From positions 1 to 64,000 of the forward strand of contig JAJPHF010000170.1 of the NCBI GenBank assembly GCA_021325365.1: DNA of 64,000 bases, written 5' to 3'. The stretch's first letter is position 1. Each line of letters opens with the position of its first letter. Shown in pieces: positions 34,034-43,244 of this stretch. This stretch comes from Pseudomonadota bacterium. Its GTDB lineage: Bacteria > Chloroflexota > UBA6077 > JAJPHF01. The translations under genes were made by a program, and so were the position numbers. The notes under the pieces are model-generated. The model was not told the origin of the DNA and did not search any database. It saw only the letters and a program-made list of their open reading frames with translations.

Positions 34034-35106
34034 TGCGCTTCCGCACGCGCGCCCTGATGCTGACCTGGGCGCCCTACTCGGGGCGCAGCGAGGGGCTCGC
34101 CCAGCACCTCGGCATCCGCAACTATTTCGTCCACTACCTGGCGTTCCAGCGGCCCTGGATCGCGCCGCTCAAGTACCCCCTGCAGGCCGTGGCCACGCTC
34201 CGCATCCTGTGGCGCGAGCGCCCGGCCACGGTGCTGGTGCAGAACCCGCCGCCGGTCGCGGCGCTGCTCGCGGCCCTCTACGGCGCGGCTACCGGCGCGG
34301 GCCTCATCGTCGACTCGCACTCGCAGGTGCTGCTCGTGCGGCGCTGGCGCTGGACGCTGCCGCTGCAGCGCTGGCTCGCGCGGCGCGCGCTGGCGACCAT
34401 CGTCACCAACGAGCACCTGGCCGCCATCATCCGCGGCTGGGACGCGCCGGTGCTGGTCGCCGGCGACCCGCCGATCGCCGTGCCGCCGCTCGGGCCGCGC
34501 CAGCCCCCGGCGCGCTTCACCGTGGTCTGCATCGGCACCTACGCCGACGACGAGCCCATCGGCGCAGTGCTCGCGGCCGCGCGGGCGCTGCCCGACGTGC
34601 AGTTCGCCCTTACCGGCAACACCAAGTACGCCCGGCCAGAGTGGCTGGCCGACGCGCCGCCGAACGTCGAGTTTACCGGCTTCGTGCCGCTGGACGAGTA
34701 CTACCGGCGCCTCCGCGACGCGAGCGCGCTGCTCGTGCTCACCACGCTCGACCACACGGTGCTGCGCGGCGCCTGGGAGGCGCTGGCGCTCGGCCAGCCG
34801 CTCATCACCTCCGACTGGGGCATCCTGCGCGACTACTTCAGCCCCGGCGCGCTGTTCGTCGACAACACCGCCGCCGGCATCGCGGCCGCGATCCGTGACG
34901 CGCGCGCGCGCGAGGACACGCTGCGCGCGCAGATGGCCGCGACCCGCGAGCAGCGGCGCCGCGCCTGGCACGAGGCGCAAGCCTACCTGGAGCGGCTGAT
35001 CGACGGCGTCTGGATGCGCGTCACGAAGGCCACGCGGCGACCCAGCCCCGCGGCGCCGCCCACCGCGGCGACGGTCGAGCCGCCGGGAGGGCGCCGTGCA
35101 GGCTGA
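34033..35106 (+). CDS. Glycosyltransferase (GT-B fold)
   Basis: A 357-residue glycosyltransferase of the GT-B type. The N-terminal domain includes RPATVLVQNPPPVAALLAALYGAATGAGLIVDSHSQV; the C-terminal domain has the nucleotide-sugar region TVVCIGTYADDEPIGAVLAAARALPDVQFALTGN, VEFTGFVPLDEYYRRLRDASALLVLTT and GAWEALALGQPLITSDWG. It adds one sugar to the lipid-linked repeat unit on the inner face of the membrane. Donor and linkage unknown. ATG 34033 overlaps the preceding stop; the last 11 bases overlap the flippase gene. The final 40 residues are Pro/Ala-rich. Confidence 0.82.
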   Translation: MRFRTRALMLTWAPYSGRSEGLAQHLGIRNYFVHYLAFQRPWIAPLKYPLQAVATLRILWRERPATVLVQNPPPVAALLAALYGAATGAGLIVDSHSQVLLVRRWRWTLPLQRWLARRALATIVTNEHLAAIIRGWDAPVLVAGDPPIAVPPLGPRQPPARFTVVCIGTYADDEPIGAVLAAARALPDVQFALTGNTKYARPEWLADAPPNVEFTGFVPLDEYYRRLRDASALLVLTTLDHTVLRGAWEALALGQPLITSDWGILRDYFSPGALFVDNTAAGIAAAIRDARAREDTLRAQMAATREQRRRAWHEAQAYLERLIDGVWMRVTKATRRPSPAAPPTAATVEPPGGRRAG

Positions 35107-36424
35107 GGGCGTGGTGGAGCGGCGCCGCGTATTCCAGCGGCTGGCAGCGCTCGGCCGTCCGGACGCCCGCTTCTTGCGGCGCCTGGCGATTACGGGCGTC
35201 GGGAACGGGCTCAGCCGCGCGCTGGGCCTGTTGTTTGCCCTGGTGCTGGCAGGGCTGTTCCTGCCGGCCGAGTACGGCTACATCCGCTGGGCGACGAGCG
35301 TCGGCATGCTGGCGGCGATCCCCGTGGCCGGCGGCCCAGTGGCGCTCGCCCGCGCGCTCGGGGCCGCCCAGGGCGACCTGGCGCGCCAGCGCGGGCTCGC
35401 CACGGTCGGGATCGTGGCCGTCGTCGCCGTCACGGCGCTCTGCGCGCTGGGCACGACGCTCGTGCTCACGGCGATCGGGCGCCCCGTGGGCGGGGTGCTC
35501 GCCGTCCTCGTCGGCATGACTCTCTTCACGGTCGCCTACAACGTCTACCGCGGCCTGGGAAGCGCCTGGCGCATCGCCGCGCTCTACGCCGGCAGCAACG
35601 CCCTCCAGCTCCTGCTCGTCGTGCTGCTGTGCGGCGGGCTCGGCTGGAAAATACCCGATCTGGCCCTTATCGTTTACAGTTTTGCGTGGACGCTGGTCGT
35701 CCTGGCGCTGGAGCTGCGGGCGCCCCAGGCGCTGACCTGGGACGCCGCGGCGGCGCGCGGCGCGCTCGCCGAGCTGTGGCGGGTGTGGGCGCCGCTCGTG
35801 CTCGCCAATGCGGCCTACGCGGCGTGGGCCTGGGGCGACGTGGTCCTGGTCGAGCACTTCCTGGGCGAGGCGGCCGCCGGCTACTACGGCCTGGCGCGCA
35901 CGATCGTCACGGTGTTCTTGCTGGTGCCCGAGGCGGTCACCATGCTGCTGCTGCCGCTGGTCGCCGCCGAGGGGCGCGGCGCGGGCAAGCTGACCGGCAG
36001 CCTGCTCGGCCTCACCGCGGCGGTGTCGGCGGGCCTGCTGGCCGGCGTCCTGCTCGTGGCGCCGCCGCTGTTGAGCCTGCTGGCGAACGGGCGCTACGCG
36101 CCCGCCGCGGCCGCGCTGCCGGGGCTGGCCGTCGGCATGGCGCTGTACGCACTCTATATGGTCCTGGAGGGGCACTTGGTCGGTATGGGACGCGCGGCGG
36201 TCCACGCCGCGGGCATCTCGGTCATGCTGGTCGTGACGCTCGGCGGCGGCGCCCTCCTGTTGCCCAGCCAGGGCCTGGCGGGCGGCGGGCTGGCCTTCGC
36301 GCTGGGCGCTGCCGCGGGCCTGGCCACGGTCCTTCTCCTCGGGCGCCGGGCGCTCAGGGGCGAGCCGCCGCGGCCCCCCGCTGCGGGGGCAAGCTTCGAC
36401 CAGACGCGGGCGGTGCGCGCGTGA
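35096..36424 (+). CDS. Wzx-like polysaccharide flippase
   Basis: A 442-residue integral membrane protein with about 12 to 14 spans of the MOP/Wzx type; the opening (AITGVGNGLSRALGLLFALVLAGLFLPAEYGYIRWATSVGML) matches the first two helices of this exporter family, and WGDVVLVEHFLGEAAAGYYGLARTIVTVFLLVPEAVTMLLLPLVA is the conserved middle segment. It would move the lipid-linked repeat unit across the membrane for the Wzy-like polymerase. Start overlaps the previous gene by 11 bases, and its stop shares bases with the next ATG (GTGATG). Confidence 0.86.
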   Translation: MQAEGVVERRRVFQRLAALGRPDARFLRRLAITGVGNGLSRALGLLFALVLAGLFLPAEYGYIRWATSVGMLAAIPVAGGPVALARALGAAQGDLARQRGLATVGIVAVVAVTALCALGTTLVLTAIGRPVGGVLAVLVGMTLFTVAYNVYRGLGSAWRIAALYAGSNALQLLLVVLLCGGLGWKIPDLALIVYSFAWTLVVLALELRAPQALTWDAAAARGALAELWRVWAPLVLANAAYAAWAWGDVVLVEHFLGEAAAGYYGLARTIVTVFLLVPEAVTMLLLPLVAAEGRGAGKLTGSLLGLTAAVSAGLLAGVLLVAPPLLSLLANGRYAPAAAALPGLAVGMALYALYMVLEGHLVGMGRAAVHAAGISVMLVVTLGGGALLLPSQGLAGGGLAFALGAAAGLATVLLLGRRALRGEPPRPPAAGASFDQTRAVRA

Positions 36425-37809
36425 TGCAGGCTAACGGCACGGCGCGAGCAGCGAGCGAGTCCCGGCCATCCTCGCCGTTGCCCCGCAACGCTGCGGTATC
36501 CGGCGCGAAGGGCGCCGGGGGGCGGGCGGACGACCGCCGCCCACGCGTTGCGATGGTCTCCTCGACGTACTACGTGGCCGACCCGCGCATCCGCCGGCAG
36601 GCCGAGGCGCTGGTGGCGCACGGCTATGCCGTCGACGTCATCTGTCAGCGGCAGGAGGGCGAAGCGCCCGCCGAGGACGTGGCCGGCGTGCGCGTCTACC
36701 GCGTCGGCGGCGTGCGCTACCGCGGCCAGAGCCTGGTGCAGTACGCGCGGGTCTACGGCGGCTTCTTCCTCGCCGCGCTGGCGCTGCTCACGCGCCTCCA
36801 GCGCCGCCACGACTATGCCGCCGTGCAGGTCTACAGCATGCCCGAGGCGCTGGTCCTCACGGCGATCGGCCCGAAGCTGGCCGGCGTGCCGCTGATCTAC
36901 GACGCGGGCGACCTGACGACCGAGCTGTACGCGGCGAAGTTCGGCGACCGGAGCGTGCCCTTGATGGCAGGCGCGCTGCGGCTCCAGGAGGCCTTCTGCC
37001 TGCGGCTCGCCGATCTGGTCGTCACCGTCCACGAGGATTACCGCCAGCGCGTGCTGGCGCGCGGCGTGCCAGCCGAGCGCGTCGTGGTGGCTATGAACCT
37101 GCCGGACGAGCGGCTGTTCCACCCGGGCCTGCGCGAGACGCCGGGGGCGCTGCCGCCCGGCTTCGAGCGGCCCGCGGCCGGCCCGCAGCCGTTCATCGTG
37201 GTGAACCACGGCTCCTGGGTCGAGCGCTACGGCACGGACCTGTCCGTCGAGGCGGTGGGCCTGCTGCGCGACCGCATTCCCGAGCTGCGGCTGCTGATCT
37301 ACGGCGATGGCGACCTGCGGCCGCGGCTCACGGCGCTCGTGGAGCGCCTGGACCTGCGCGACCGCGTGTACCTCGCCCCCCACTACCTGCCGGTCGAGAC
37401 CATGCCGGGGCTGCTCGCGGCGGCGGACGCGGGGATCGTGCCGTCGCGCTCCGACGCCTTCACGGAGACCATGCTGCCGAACAAGCTGCTCGAGTATCTA
37501 GCATTGGGACTGCCCACGGTGGTCACGCGCACGCGGACGATCGTGGCGCACGTGCCGGAGAACGTGGTCGAGTACTGCGCGCCCGGCGACGTGGCCGATC
37601 TGGCCCGGGCCATCGAGCGCATCTGGCGCGACCCCCAGCGCCGCGCCGCGCTCGCGCGCGCCGCGCTCGACTTCAGCGCCGCCCACCGCTGGTCCGACGC
37701 CGCCGCGCGCTATTGCGCCGCCGTCGACGAGCTGGTGGCGCGTCACGGCCGCGTGCCGGCGGCGCCCGTGCAGCGCGCGCTGGCGGCGAGTGCGAGGAGG
37801 TCGCGATGA
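36424..37809 (+). CDS. Glycosyltransferase family 4
   Basis: A 461-residue GT4 enzyme. A 38-residue low-complexity start precedes RVAMVSSTYYVADPRIRRQAEALVAHGYAVDVIC; the donor-binding half contains FIVVNHGSWVERYGTDLSVEAVGLL, LLIYGDGDLRPRLTALVERLDL, RVYLAPHYLPVETMPGLLAAADAGIVPS and the E-x7-E-like SRSDAFTETMLPNKLLEYLALG. It most likely transfers a hexose during repeat-unit assembly. It starts at ATG 36424 within the flippase stop and ends overlapping the CAP-protein gene by four bases (ATGA). Confidence 0.88.
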   Translation: MQANGTARAASESRPSSPLPRNAAVSGAKGAGGRADDRRPRVAMVSSTYYVADPRIRRQAEALVAHGYAVDVICQRQEGEAPAEDVAGVRVYRVGGVRYRGQSLVQYARVYGGFFLAALALLTRLQRRHDYAAVQVYSMPEALVLTAIGPKLAGVPLIYDAGDLTTELYAAKFGDRSVPLMAGALRLQEAFCLRLADLVVTVHEDYRQRVLARGVPAERVVVAMNLPDERLFHPGLRETPGALPPGFERPAAGPQPFIVVNHGSWVERYGTDLSVEAVGLLRDRIPELRLLIYGDGDLRPRLTALVERLDLRDRVYLAPHYLPVETMPGLLAAADAGIVPSRSDAFTETMLPNKLLEYLALGLPTVVTRTRTIVAHVPENVVEYCAPGDVADLARAIERIWRDPQRRAALARAALDFSAAHRWSDAAARYCAAVDELVARHGRVPAAPVQRALAASARRSR

Positions 37810-38636
37810 GGCGAGGCGCCCTGGGGCCGGGCGGCAGGCTCAGGCTCGCCCGGCTGATGGTCGTCGCCCTGGCGGCCGGGCTAGCTCTCCTGCCCGCCTT
37901 CGGGCAGGCGCTCGACCGTGACAGCGCCGAGCGCGAGCTGCTCACGCTCACCAACTCCGACCGCACCTCGAACGGCCTCGCGTCGCTGCGCCCGAACGAC
38001 CCGTTGGCCGACGTGGCTCGCGACCGCAGCGAAGACATGGCGGATCGCAACTACTTCAGCCACGAGATCCCGCCCGACGGCCATTACTTCGAGTCGCTGC
38101 TGCCCCCCGCCGGGCTGGACTACCGCCTGGCCGGCGAGAACATCGCGCGCAACAATGCCAGCGACCGCGAGACGGTGCAGCGCGCCGAGACGGGCTTCCT
38201 GAACAGCCCGCCCCACCGTGCCAACATCATGGAGGCGCAGTACCGCGACATCGGTGTGGGCGCCTGGGACCGCGCGGACGGCATGAAGTACTTCACCGTC
38301 CTGTTCCTGACGCCGCTGGCGGCCGGCGCCGCGACCCCGCCCTCGCGCCTGCTGACCGCGCCGCCGGCGGCGTCGGACGAGGCCACGCCGCGCTTGGCCG
38401 AGGCGCTGCTCGGCCCAGCCGGCACGGCGCACGCGCAGGCGCAGGTGCCGAGCGACGAGAGCGAGGTGCCGACCACCAGCGAGGGGAGCGGGCGCATCGT
38501 CAGCAACGGGCCGCCGCCCGCGCCGCTGGCCAGCCAGCCGCGCCTGGCCGCCGAGGTGGTCGCCGGCCAGCCGGCCCAGCTGGGCCTGCTCGACGGCATC
38601 ATTACCCGCGTGCTCAAGCTGTACCTGAGCGTGTGA
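37806..38636 (+). CDS. Secreted CAP/SCP-domain protein
   Basis: A 276-residue protein with a Sec signal (LMVVALAAGLALLPAFGQA), then a CAP domain at about 40-165: LLTLTNSDRTSNGLASLRPNDPLADVARDRSEDMADRNYFSH...LAGENIARNN...ETGFLNSPPHRANIMEAQYRDIGVGAW, with the conserved His, Glu and His cavity residues. The tail (about 170-276) is Pro/Ala/Ser-rich and ends in a hydrophobic stretch (LGLLDGIITRVLKLYLSV). CAP proteins in bacteria are surface or sporulation-linked proteins of unclear chemistry. Its place inside the polysaccharide locus suggests a wall or matrix role. Confidence 0.83.
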   Translation: MRRGALGPGGRLRLARLMVVALAAGLALLPAFGQALDRDSAERELLTLTNSDRTSNGLASLRPNDPLADVARDRSEDMADRNYFSHEIPPDGHYFESLLPPAGLDYRLAGENIARNNASDRETVQRAETGFLNSPPHRANIMEAQYRDIGVGAWDRADGMKYFTVLFLTPLAAGAATPPSRLLTAPPAASDEATPRLAEALLGPAGTAHAQAQVPSDESEVPTTSEGSGRIVSNGPPPAPLASQPRLAAEVVAGQPAQLGLLDGIITRVLKLYLSV

Positions 38637-38637
38637 C

Positions 38638-39435
38638 GTGGAGCCCAAGACGCTGTCCGAGCCGACTGCGACGACCAACGGCGCCGCGGCCGCCGGTCCC
38701 GCGCTGTACTGTGAGGGACTGACGAAGATCTACCGCGGCCCGCGGCCGGTGCACGCCCTGCGCGGCGTGAGCCTGTCGGTCGAGCCGGGCGAGTTCGTGG
38801 CGATCATGGGGCCGTCGGGGTCCGGCAAGAGCACTCTCCTGCACCTGCTCGGCGGCATCGACACGCCGACCAGCGGGCGGGTGGTCATCGACGGCGTCGA
38901 CCTGAGCACGCTCGACACGGCCGCGCTCACGCGCCTGCGCCGCGAGCGCACCGGCTTCATCTTCCAGTTCTTCAACCTCGTGCCCACGCTCACCGTGCGC
39001 GAGAACGTCGACCTGCCGTTCCTCCTCGGCGCGCCGGCCGGCGGGTACCGCCGCGAGCGGGTGCAGAACAACCTGCGCCGCATGGGCCTGGAGGGCTACG
39101 AGGACCACAGCCCGCAGCAGCTCTCCGGCGGCGAGCAGCAGCGGGTGGCCATCGCCCGCGCGCTGGTAACGCGCCCGGCGATCGTCTTCGCCGACGAGCC
39201 CACCGGCAACCTCGACTACGCGACCAGCGAGGAGATCCTCAACCTGCTTCAGACCTGCTCCCGCGAGTTCAACCAGACCATCGTGCTGGTGACGCACGAC
39301 GCGCGCGCGGCGGCTTACGCCGACCGCGTGCTGTTCGTGCGCGACGGCCTGCTGCGCGAAGACATCCAGCTTGGGCGCCGGGAGGATCATCGTGCCGGGC
39401 CTCTCATTGCTCGCCTGGCGGAGCTTGGCCTCTAG
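38638..39435 (+). CDS. LolD/MacB-type ABC ATPase
   Basis: A 265-residue ABC ATPase: Walker [11 protein letters not shown]-loop [12 protein letters not shown] (typical of MacB/LolD), signature [16 protein letters not shown], Walker [13 protein letters not shown] and VTHD. It works with the FtsX-like permease encoded next, whose GTG start lies 44 bases inside this gene. These mechanotransmission transporters move lipoproteins, peptides or polymers outward using ATP but without a through-channel. GTG 38638 begins two bases after the CAP stop. Likely part of the surface-export programme of the locus. Confidence 0.9.
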   Translation: MEPKTLSEPTATTNGAAAAGPALYCEGLTKIYRGPRPVHALRGVSLSVEPGEFVAIMGPSGSGKSTLLHLLGGIDTPTSGRVVIDGVDLSTLDTAALTRLRRERTGFIFQFFNLVPTLTVRENVDLPFLLGAPAGGYRRERVQNNLRRMGLEGYEDHSPQQLSGGEQQRVAIARALVTRPAIVFADEPTGNLDYATSEEILNLLQTCSREFNQTIVLVTHDARAAAYADRVLFVRDGLLREDIQLGRREDHRAGPLIARLAELGL

Positions 39436-41923
39436 GCCGCTCCGCACGCTCCTGACCCTCCTGGCGGTGGCGCTCGGCGTCGCCATGCTGGTCGCCGTGA
39501 CCGCGACCAACGCCACGATCGACGCCAGCCTGCAAGAGGCTGCCAACCGCCTCGTCGGCAACGTGGACGCCGAGGTCCGCAGCTTCGGCGGCGCCGGCTT
39601 CACCCGCCAGACCGCCGACGCCATCCTGCGCCTGCCCGAGGTCGAGCGTCGCGGCGACGACGTCCTGGCCGCGCCCACCGTCCACAAGCGCGTGTTCTAC
39701 CGCACCGACGCCGGCACGCAGGGTTTCGTCGAATTGATCGGCATCGACCCGGCAAAAGCCCGGCTGATGGAGACGTTCGGCGTCCAGCAGGGCGTGTTTC
39801 TCCCGACCGAGAGCATGCGTAACGTGATGGTGCTGGCCAGCTGGGCGAAGGCGCGCAACCTCGCGCCGGGCGACTTCATCCAGCTCATCAGCTACACGGG
39901 CTTGCAGCCGTTCCAGATCGTCGCCTTGCTCGACGACGCGGGCCTCGGCGAGACCGGTTACGGCCAGGTGGTGTACGTCTCGCTGCGGAGCGGCCAGGAG
40001 CTGTTCAACATGGCCGACCGCGTGGACCGCGTCGCCCTGAAGCTGCGCCCCGACGCGACCATGCCGCAGCTCGAGGCCGACCTGCGGCAGATCATGCAGC
40101 AGGACTACCTGGTGGTCCCGGCCGCCGAGCGGGCGCGCGGGCTGCGCGAGTCGGTGGCCGCGCTCCAGTACAGCCTGGACCTGTTCGGCATCCTGCCGCT
40201 GCTCGTCGGCGCCTTCTTCATCCTGAACAGCTTCCAGCTCAGCGTGGCCGAGCGGCAGCGCGAGCTGGCGCTGCTCCGCGTGGGCGGCGCGACGCCCGGC
40301 CAGGTGATGCGCCTGGTGCTCTGGGAAGCCCTCTGGCTGGGCGTCGTCGGCAGCGCCCTCGGCATCATCCTGGGCGTTGCGCTCGCCTGGGTGCTGGTGC
40401 GCGCGTTGGAGACGAGCGGCGAGGTGCGCCTGCTCGCCTGGGCGCTGCCGCTCACCGCCATCCTCGGCGGCCTGGCGGCGGGCCTGGTCGTCACCGTGCT
40501 GGCCGCGCTGCTGCCGGCGGCCAACGCCGCACGCACCGCGCCGCTCGACGTGCTGCGCCCGCGCGGCGCGCTCGGCGCGCTCGGCGGGCGGCCGGGCTGG
40601 ACCGGGCTGGCGGTGCTCGGGCTGCTGGCCGCCATCGCGCTCCTCGCCGCCGGGGTCGCCGCCGCGGAATGGCGGCTGCTTGGCGCCGTCGGCCTGGTGC
40701 TCCTCTTCGTCAGCGTGCTCGCCTTGCTGCCGCTGCTCCTCGGCGGGCTGGCTGCGCTGCTCAACCCGCTGCTGCGCGTGCTCCCGGGCGACAGCCTGCT
40801 GAGCGCGCGCAACCTGACGCGCAACCGCACGCGCACCACGGTAACGCTCACGGGCCTGGTCGTCGGCTTCGCGCTGACCGTCGGCGTGGGCGGGCTGGCC
40901 GAGAGCGCCACGCGCGTCGGGCGCGACCGCGCCGCGGCGCTGTTCGCCGGGCGCTACGCCATCATCTCGCCGGTGGCCCAGCCGGGCGAGTTCGTCACCG
41001 ACTTCGCCAAGGTTCCCGGCGTCGCGCGCGTCTCCCCGATCCGCCACTTCGCGGCGCTCCACGACCGCGAGATCGCGGACGTCATCGCGCTGGAGCCCGA
41101 TGCCTACGCCAGCACGCCCGCCCAGGGCCGGCAGGACGCCGCGTGGCGGGCCGCGCTCGGCGCGCTCGCGGCGCACGGCGACGGCGCGCTGGTGCCGGGG
41201 CCGCTGGCCGCCGCCTGGGGCGTCGGCCCCGGCAGCACGCTGCGGCTGCGCGCGAACGACCGCGACGTGGACATCCCGGTGGTCGGCGTCATCGAGCCCG
41301 TGTTTCCCTCCGACGACGACCGCGGCGCGGTGATCGTGCCCTGGGCCACGACGCTGCGCTGGACAGGGCAGGACGAGTGGAACTACCTGAACGTGCTGCC
41401 GGCGCCCGGCCAGGCCGGCCCGGCGCTGGGGCGCGCGCTCGGCGACGCCGCCGCGCTCTACGGCCTGCAGGCCATCACCACCGACCAGATCGCCGGGTCC
41501 ATCCAGCGCTCGCTGGAGCGCGTCGTGGGCCTGGTGAACGCTATGCTCGGCGTCGGCATCCTCATCGCCGCGCTCGCCATCCTGAACACCATGCTCATGA
41601 ACGTCTACGACCGCGTCCACGAGATCGCGCTGCTGCGCGCGACTGGCATGGACCCGGCCCAGACCGCGCGCATGGTGCTCTTCGAGGCGATGGCGATGGG
41701 GCTCGTGGCGATGCTCGTGGGAAGCGCGCTCGGCCTGGGCGCCGGCTGGCTCGTCTTGCAGCTCGCGCGCTCGCCCGAGTTCCAGGCACCCTACGTCTTC
41801 CCGGCCCCCGAGATCCTGGCCGCGCTCGTCGTCGCGCTCGTGCTGGTGCCGCTGGCGGGCGTCTACCCGGCGCGCTACGCCGCGCGCCTAAACGTGGTCG
41901 ATGCGCTCACCGGCATGCGATAG
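39392..41923 (+). CDS. FtsX-like ABC transporter permease
   Basis: An 843-residue protein with two FtsX repeats: TM1 near residues 15-35, an extracytoplasmic MacB-like domain about 45-260, three spans to about 400 (ILPLLVGAFFILNSFQLSVAERQRELALLRVGGATPGQVM), a second domain about 510-690 and three final spans (AALAILNTMLMNVYDRVHEIALLRATGMDPAQTARMV). The ELALLRVGGATPGQV and EIALLRATGMDP motifs are the coupling helices to the ATPase. GTG 39392 is chosen because GGGAGGATCATC precedes it. The size suggests a transporter of large lipidic or peptidic substrate at the envelope. No outer-membrane partner is present. Confidence 0.88.
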   Translation: MPGLSLLAWRSLASRPLRTLLTLLAVALGVAMLVAVTATNATIDASLQEAANRLVGNVDAEVRSFGGAGFTRQTADAILRLPEVERRGDDVLAAPTVHKRVFYRTDAGTQGFVELIGIDPAKARLMETFGVQQGVFLPTESMRNVMVLASWAKARNLAPGDFIQLISYTGLQPFQIVALLDDAGLGETGYGQVVYVSLRSGQELFNMADRVDRVALKLRPDATMPQLEADLRQIMQQDYLVVPAAERARGLRESVAALQYSLDLFGILPLLVGAFFILNSFQLSVAERQRELALLRVGGATPGQVMRLVLWEALWLGVVGSALGIILGVALAWVLVRALETSGEVRLLAWALPLTAILGGLAAGLVVTVLAALLPAANAARTAPLDVLRPRGALGALGGRPGWTGLAVLGLLAAIALLAAGVAAAEWRLLGAVGLVLLFVSVLALLPLLLGGLAALLNPLLRVLPGDSLLSARNLTRNRTRTTVTLTGLVVGFALTVGVGGLAESATRVGRDRAAALFAGRYAIISPVAQPGEFVTDFAKVPGVARVSPIRHFAALHDREIADVIALEPDAYASTPAQGRQDAAWRAALGALAAHGDGALVPGPLAAAWGVGPGSTLRLRANDRDVDIPVVGVIEPVFPSDDDRGAVIVPWATTLRWTGQDEWNYLNVLPAPGQAGPALGRALGDAAALYGLQAITTDQIAGSIQRSLERVVGLVNAMLGVGILIAALAILNTMLMNVYDRVHEIALLRATGMDPAQTARMVLFEAMAMGLVAMLVGSALGLGAGWLVLQLARSPEFQAPYVFPAPEILAALVVALVLVPLAGVYPARYAARLNVVDALTGMR

Positions 41924-41959
41924 TTCCCCCACCCTCGACTCGCTCGGGTTGGAGGCGGC

Positions 41960-43057
41960 ATGTCTCGCGTTCGCGCCCCGCACCTCGCGCTCGCCGTCGC
42001 CGCGCTGCTCCTCGTCGGCCTGGCCGCGCCGGGCACGCCGCCCGCGCGCGCGACGCCCGACCGCGTGAGCGCGCTCGGCGGCAGCTGGTTCGCCGTGGGC
42101 TACAACTACCCCTGGCACCGCTACAACTACGACTTCGGCGACGACGCTGGCGAGAACATCCACGGCCAGTACGCCGCGCTCGACGCCCAGCTCGCCGACT
42201 TGCAGGCGAGCGGCACGCACGTCACGCGCTGGTACGTCTTCAACGACGGCGAGCGCTACCCGCTCTTCGACCGCAACGGGCAGGTCACGGGCCTCCCCGC
42301 CAGCTTCTACCAGAACTTCGACGACATGCTGGCGCTGGCCAGCGCCCACAACGTCTACGTGATCCCGGTGCTCTGGGACTCGCCGGTGGCGAAGCGGGGC
42401 CGCAACCACGCCGCCGTCATCACCGACGCGGGTGTGCGCCAGAGCTACCTCGACAACGTGCTGCGCCCGCTCCTCCAGCGCTACGGCCGGAATCCCACCA
42501 TCCTGGCCTGGTCGGTGATGAACGAGCCGGACTGGCCGGCCGGCTTCACCAATGACCGCAGCTTCCAGCGTATTCCCGTGGACCAGCTGCGCGCCTTCAT
42601 CCAGGCGCACGTGCAGTACGTGCGCACCTACGCCAGCCAGGCGGTGACCATCGACGCGGGCGGGCTGCCCTGGCTGGACCGCTGGACCGACCTCGGCCTC
42701 GATCTGTACCTCGTCCACTGGTATCCGTGGATCGACCGCGACTACGGCGCCCAGTACTCGCCGTACAACCGCGCGGCCGACAGCTTCAACGTGGACAAGC
42801 CTATCGTCATCGCCGAGTTTCCGCTGAAGAGCACGCCCTACAGCGTGCAGCAGAGCCTGGACACGTTCTACGCCAACGGCTACGCGGGCGCGCTGGGCTG
42901 GTGCTACCCGAACAACGTGGACGAGTTCTGCGACCAGGGCAGCTACAACAGCTCGCGCGACACCTTCCGCGCCTGGGCTCAGGGGCACCAGGCCGAGGTG
43001 AACATCCGCCCAATGCAGGGGCTGGTCCCTGGGCCGTGGAGCGGGTGGCGCGGCTAG
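41960..43057 (+). CDS. Secreted glycoside hydrolase (GH5/clan A-like)
   Basis: A 365-residue secreted protein with a signal peptide (LALAVAALLLVGLAAPGTPPARA) and a TIM-barrel glycosidase fold. The acid/base Glu lies in ILAWSVMNEPDWPAGF and the nucleophile Glu in DKPIVIAEFPLKST, the layout of GH5-like endoglucanases and mannanases. Other fold segments are LQASGTHVTRWYVFNDG and LGLDLYLVHWYPWID. It may trim or release the exopolysaccharide outside the cell. The ligand and exact family are not determined. It is 36 bases after the permease stop, the last clear gene of the polymer locus. Confidence 0.8.
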   Translation: MSRVRAPHLALAVAALLLVGLAAPGTPPARATPDRVSALGGSWFAVGYNYPWHRYNYDFGDDAGENIHGQYAALDAQLADLQASGTHVTRWYVFNDGERYPLFDRNGQVTGLPASFYQNFDDMLALASAHNVYVIPVLWDSPVAKRGRNHAAVITDAGVRQSYLDNVLRPLLQRYGRNPTILAWSVMNEPDWPAGFTNDRSFQRIPVDQLRAFIQAHVQYVRTYASQAVTIDAGGLPWLDRWTDLGLDLYLVHWYPWIDRDYGAQYSPYNRAADSFNVDKPIVIAEFPLKSTPYSVQQSLDTFYANGYAGALGWCYPNNVDEFCDQGSYNSSRDTFRAWAQGHQAEVNIRPMQGLVPGPWSGWRG

Positions 43058-43124
43058 CCTGACGAACCCAAAATGACCGATCCGTGAACGGGCGAGCCCG
43101 TCGCACGGGATGGACTACGCAATT

Positions 43125-43153
43125 CGGATGATGGCGGGTGCCCCGGTCGTCCG
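43125..43153. promoter_or_regulatory. CGGATGA/TCGTCCG palindromic element, copy 3
   Basis: CGGATGA (43125-43131) and TCGTCCG (43147-43153) flank a 15-base loop that itself can pair GGG with CCC. It lies 92 bases before the sortase-fusion gene and about 55 bases upstream of the TATAAT at 43209-43214. If that hexamer is the -10 element, this copy is upstream of transcription, which favours a DNA-binding site over an RNA leader. Confidence 0.6.
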
Positions 43154-43208
43154 GACCGGGCGGGCACAATCGTCTTGAGCATGGATATTCAGAATTCTGG
43201 CCCGCGCC

Positions 43209-43214
43209 TATAAT
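43209..43214 (+). promoter_or_regulatory. -10 element of the DUF4012-sortase gene
   Basis: A perfect TATAAT 31 bases before GTG 43245, in an A+T-rich pocket rare in this genome. No strong -35 is found at 16-18 bases upstream (TATTCA is the closest), so an activator may be needed; the palindrome at 43125 is a candidate site. Confidence 0.5.
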
Positions 43215-43244
43215 CGAAAGTAGCGCCATCAGACGGAGTCGAAC

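Noticed and set aside
39404..41620. 738-codon open frame on the minus strand
   Set aside because: Antisense shadow of the FtsX-like permease; composition is His/Arg/Gln-rich and lacks any domain.
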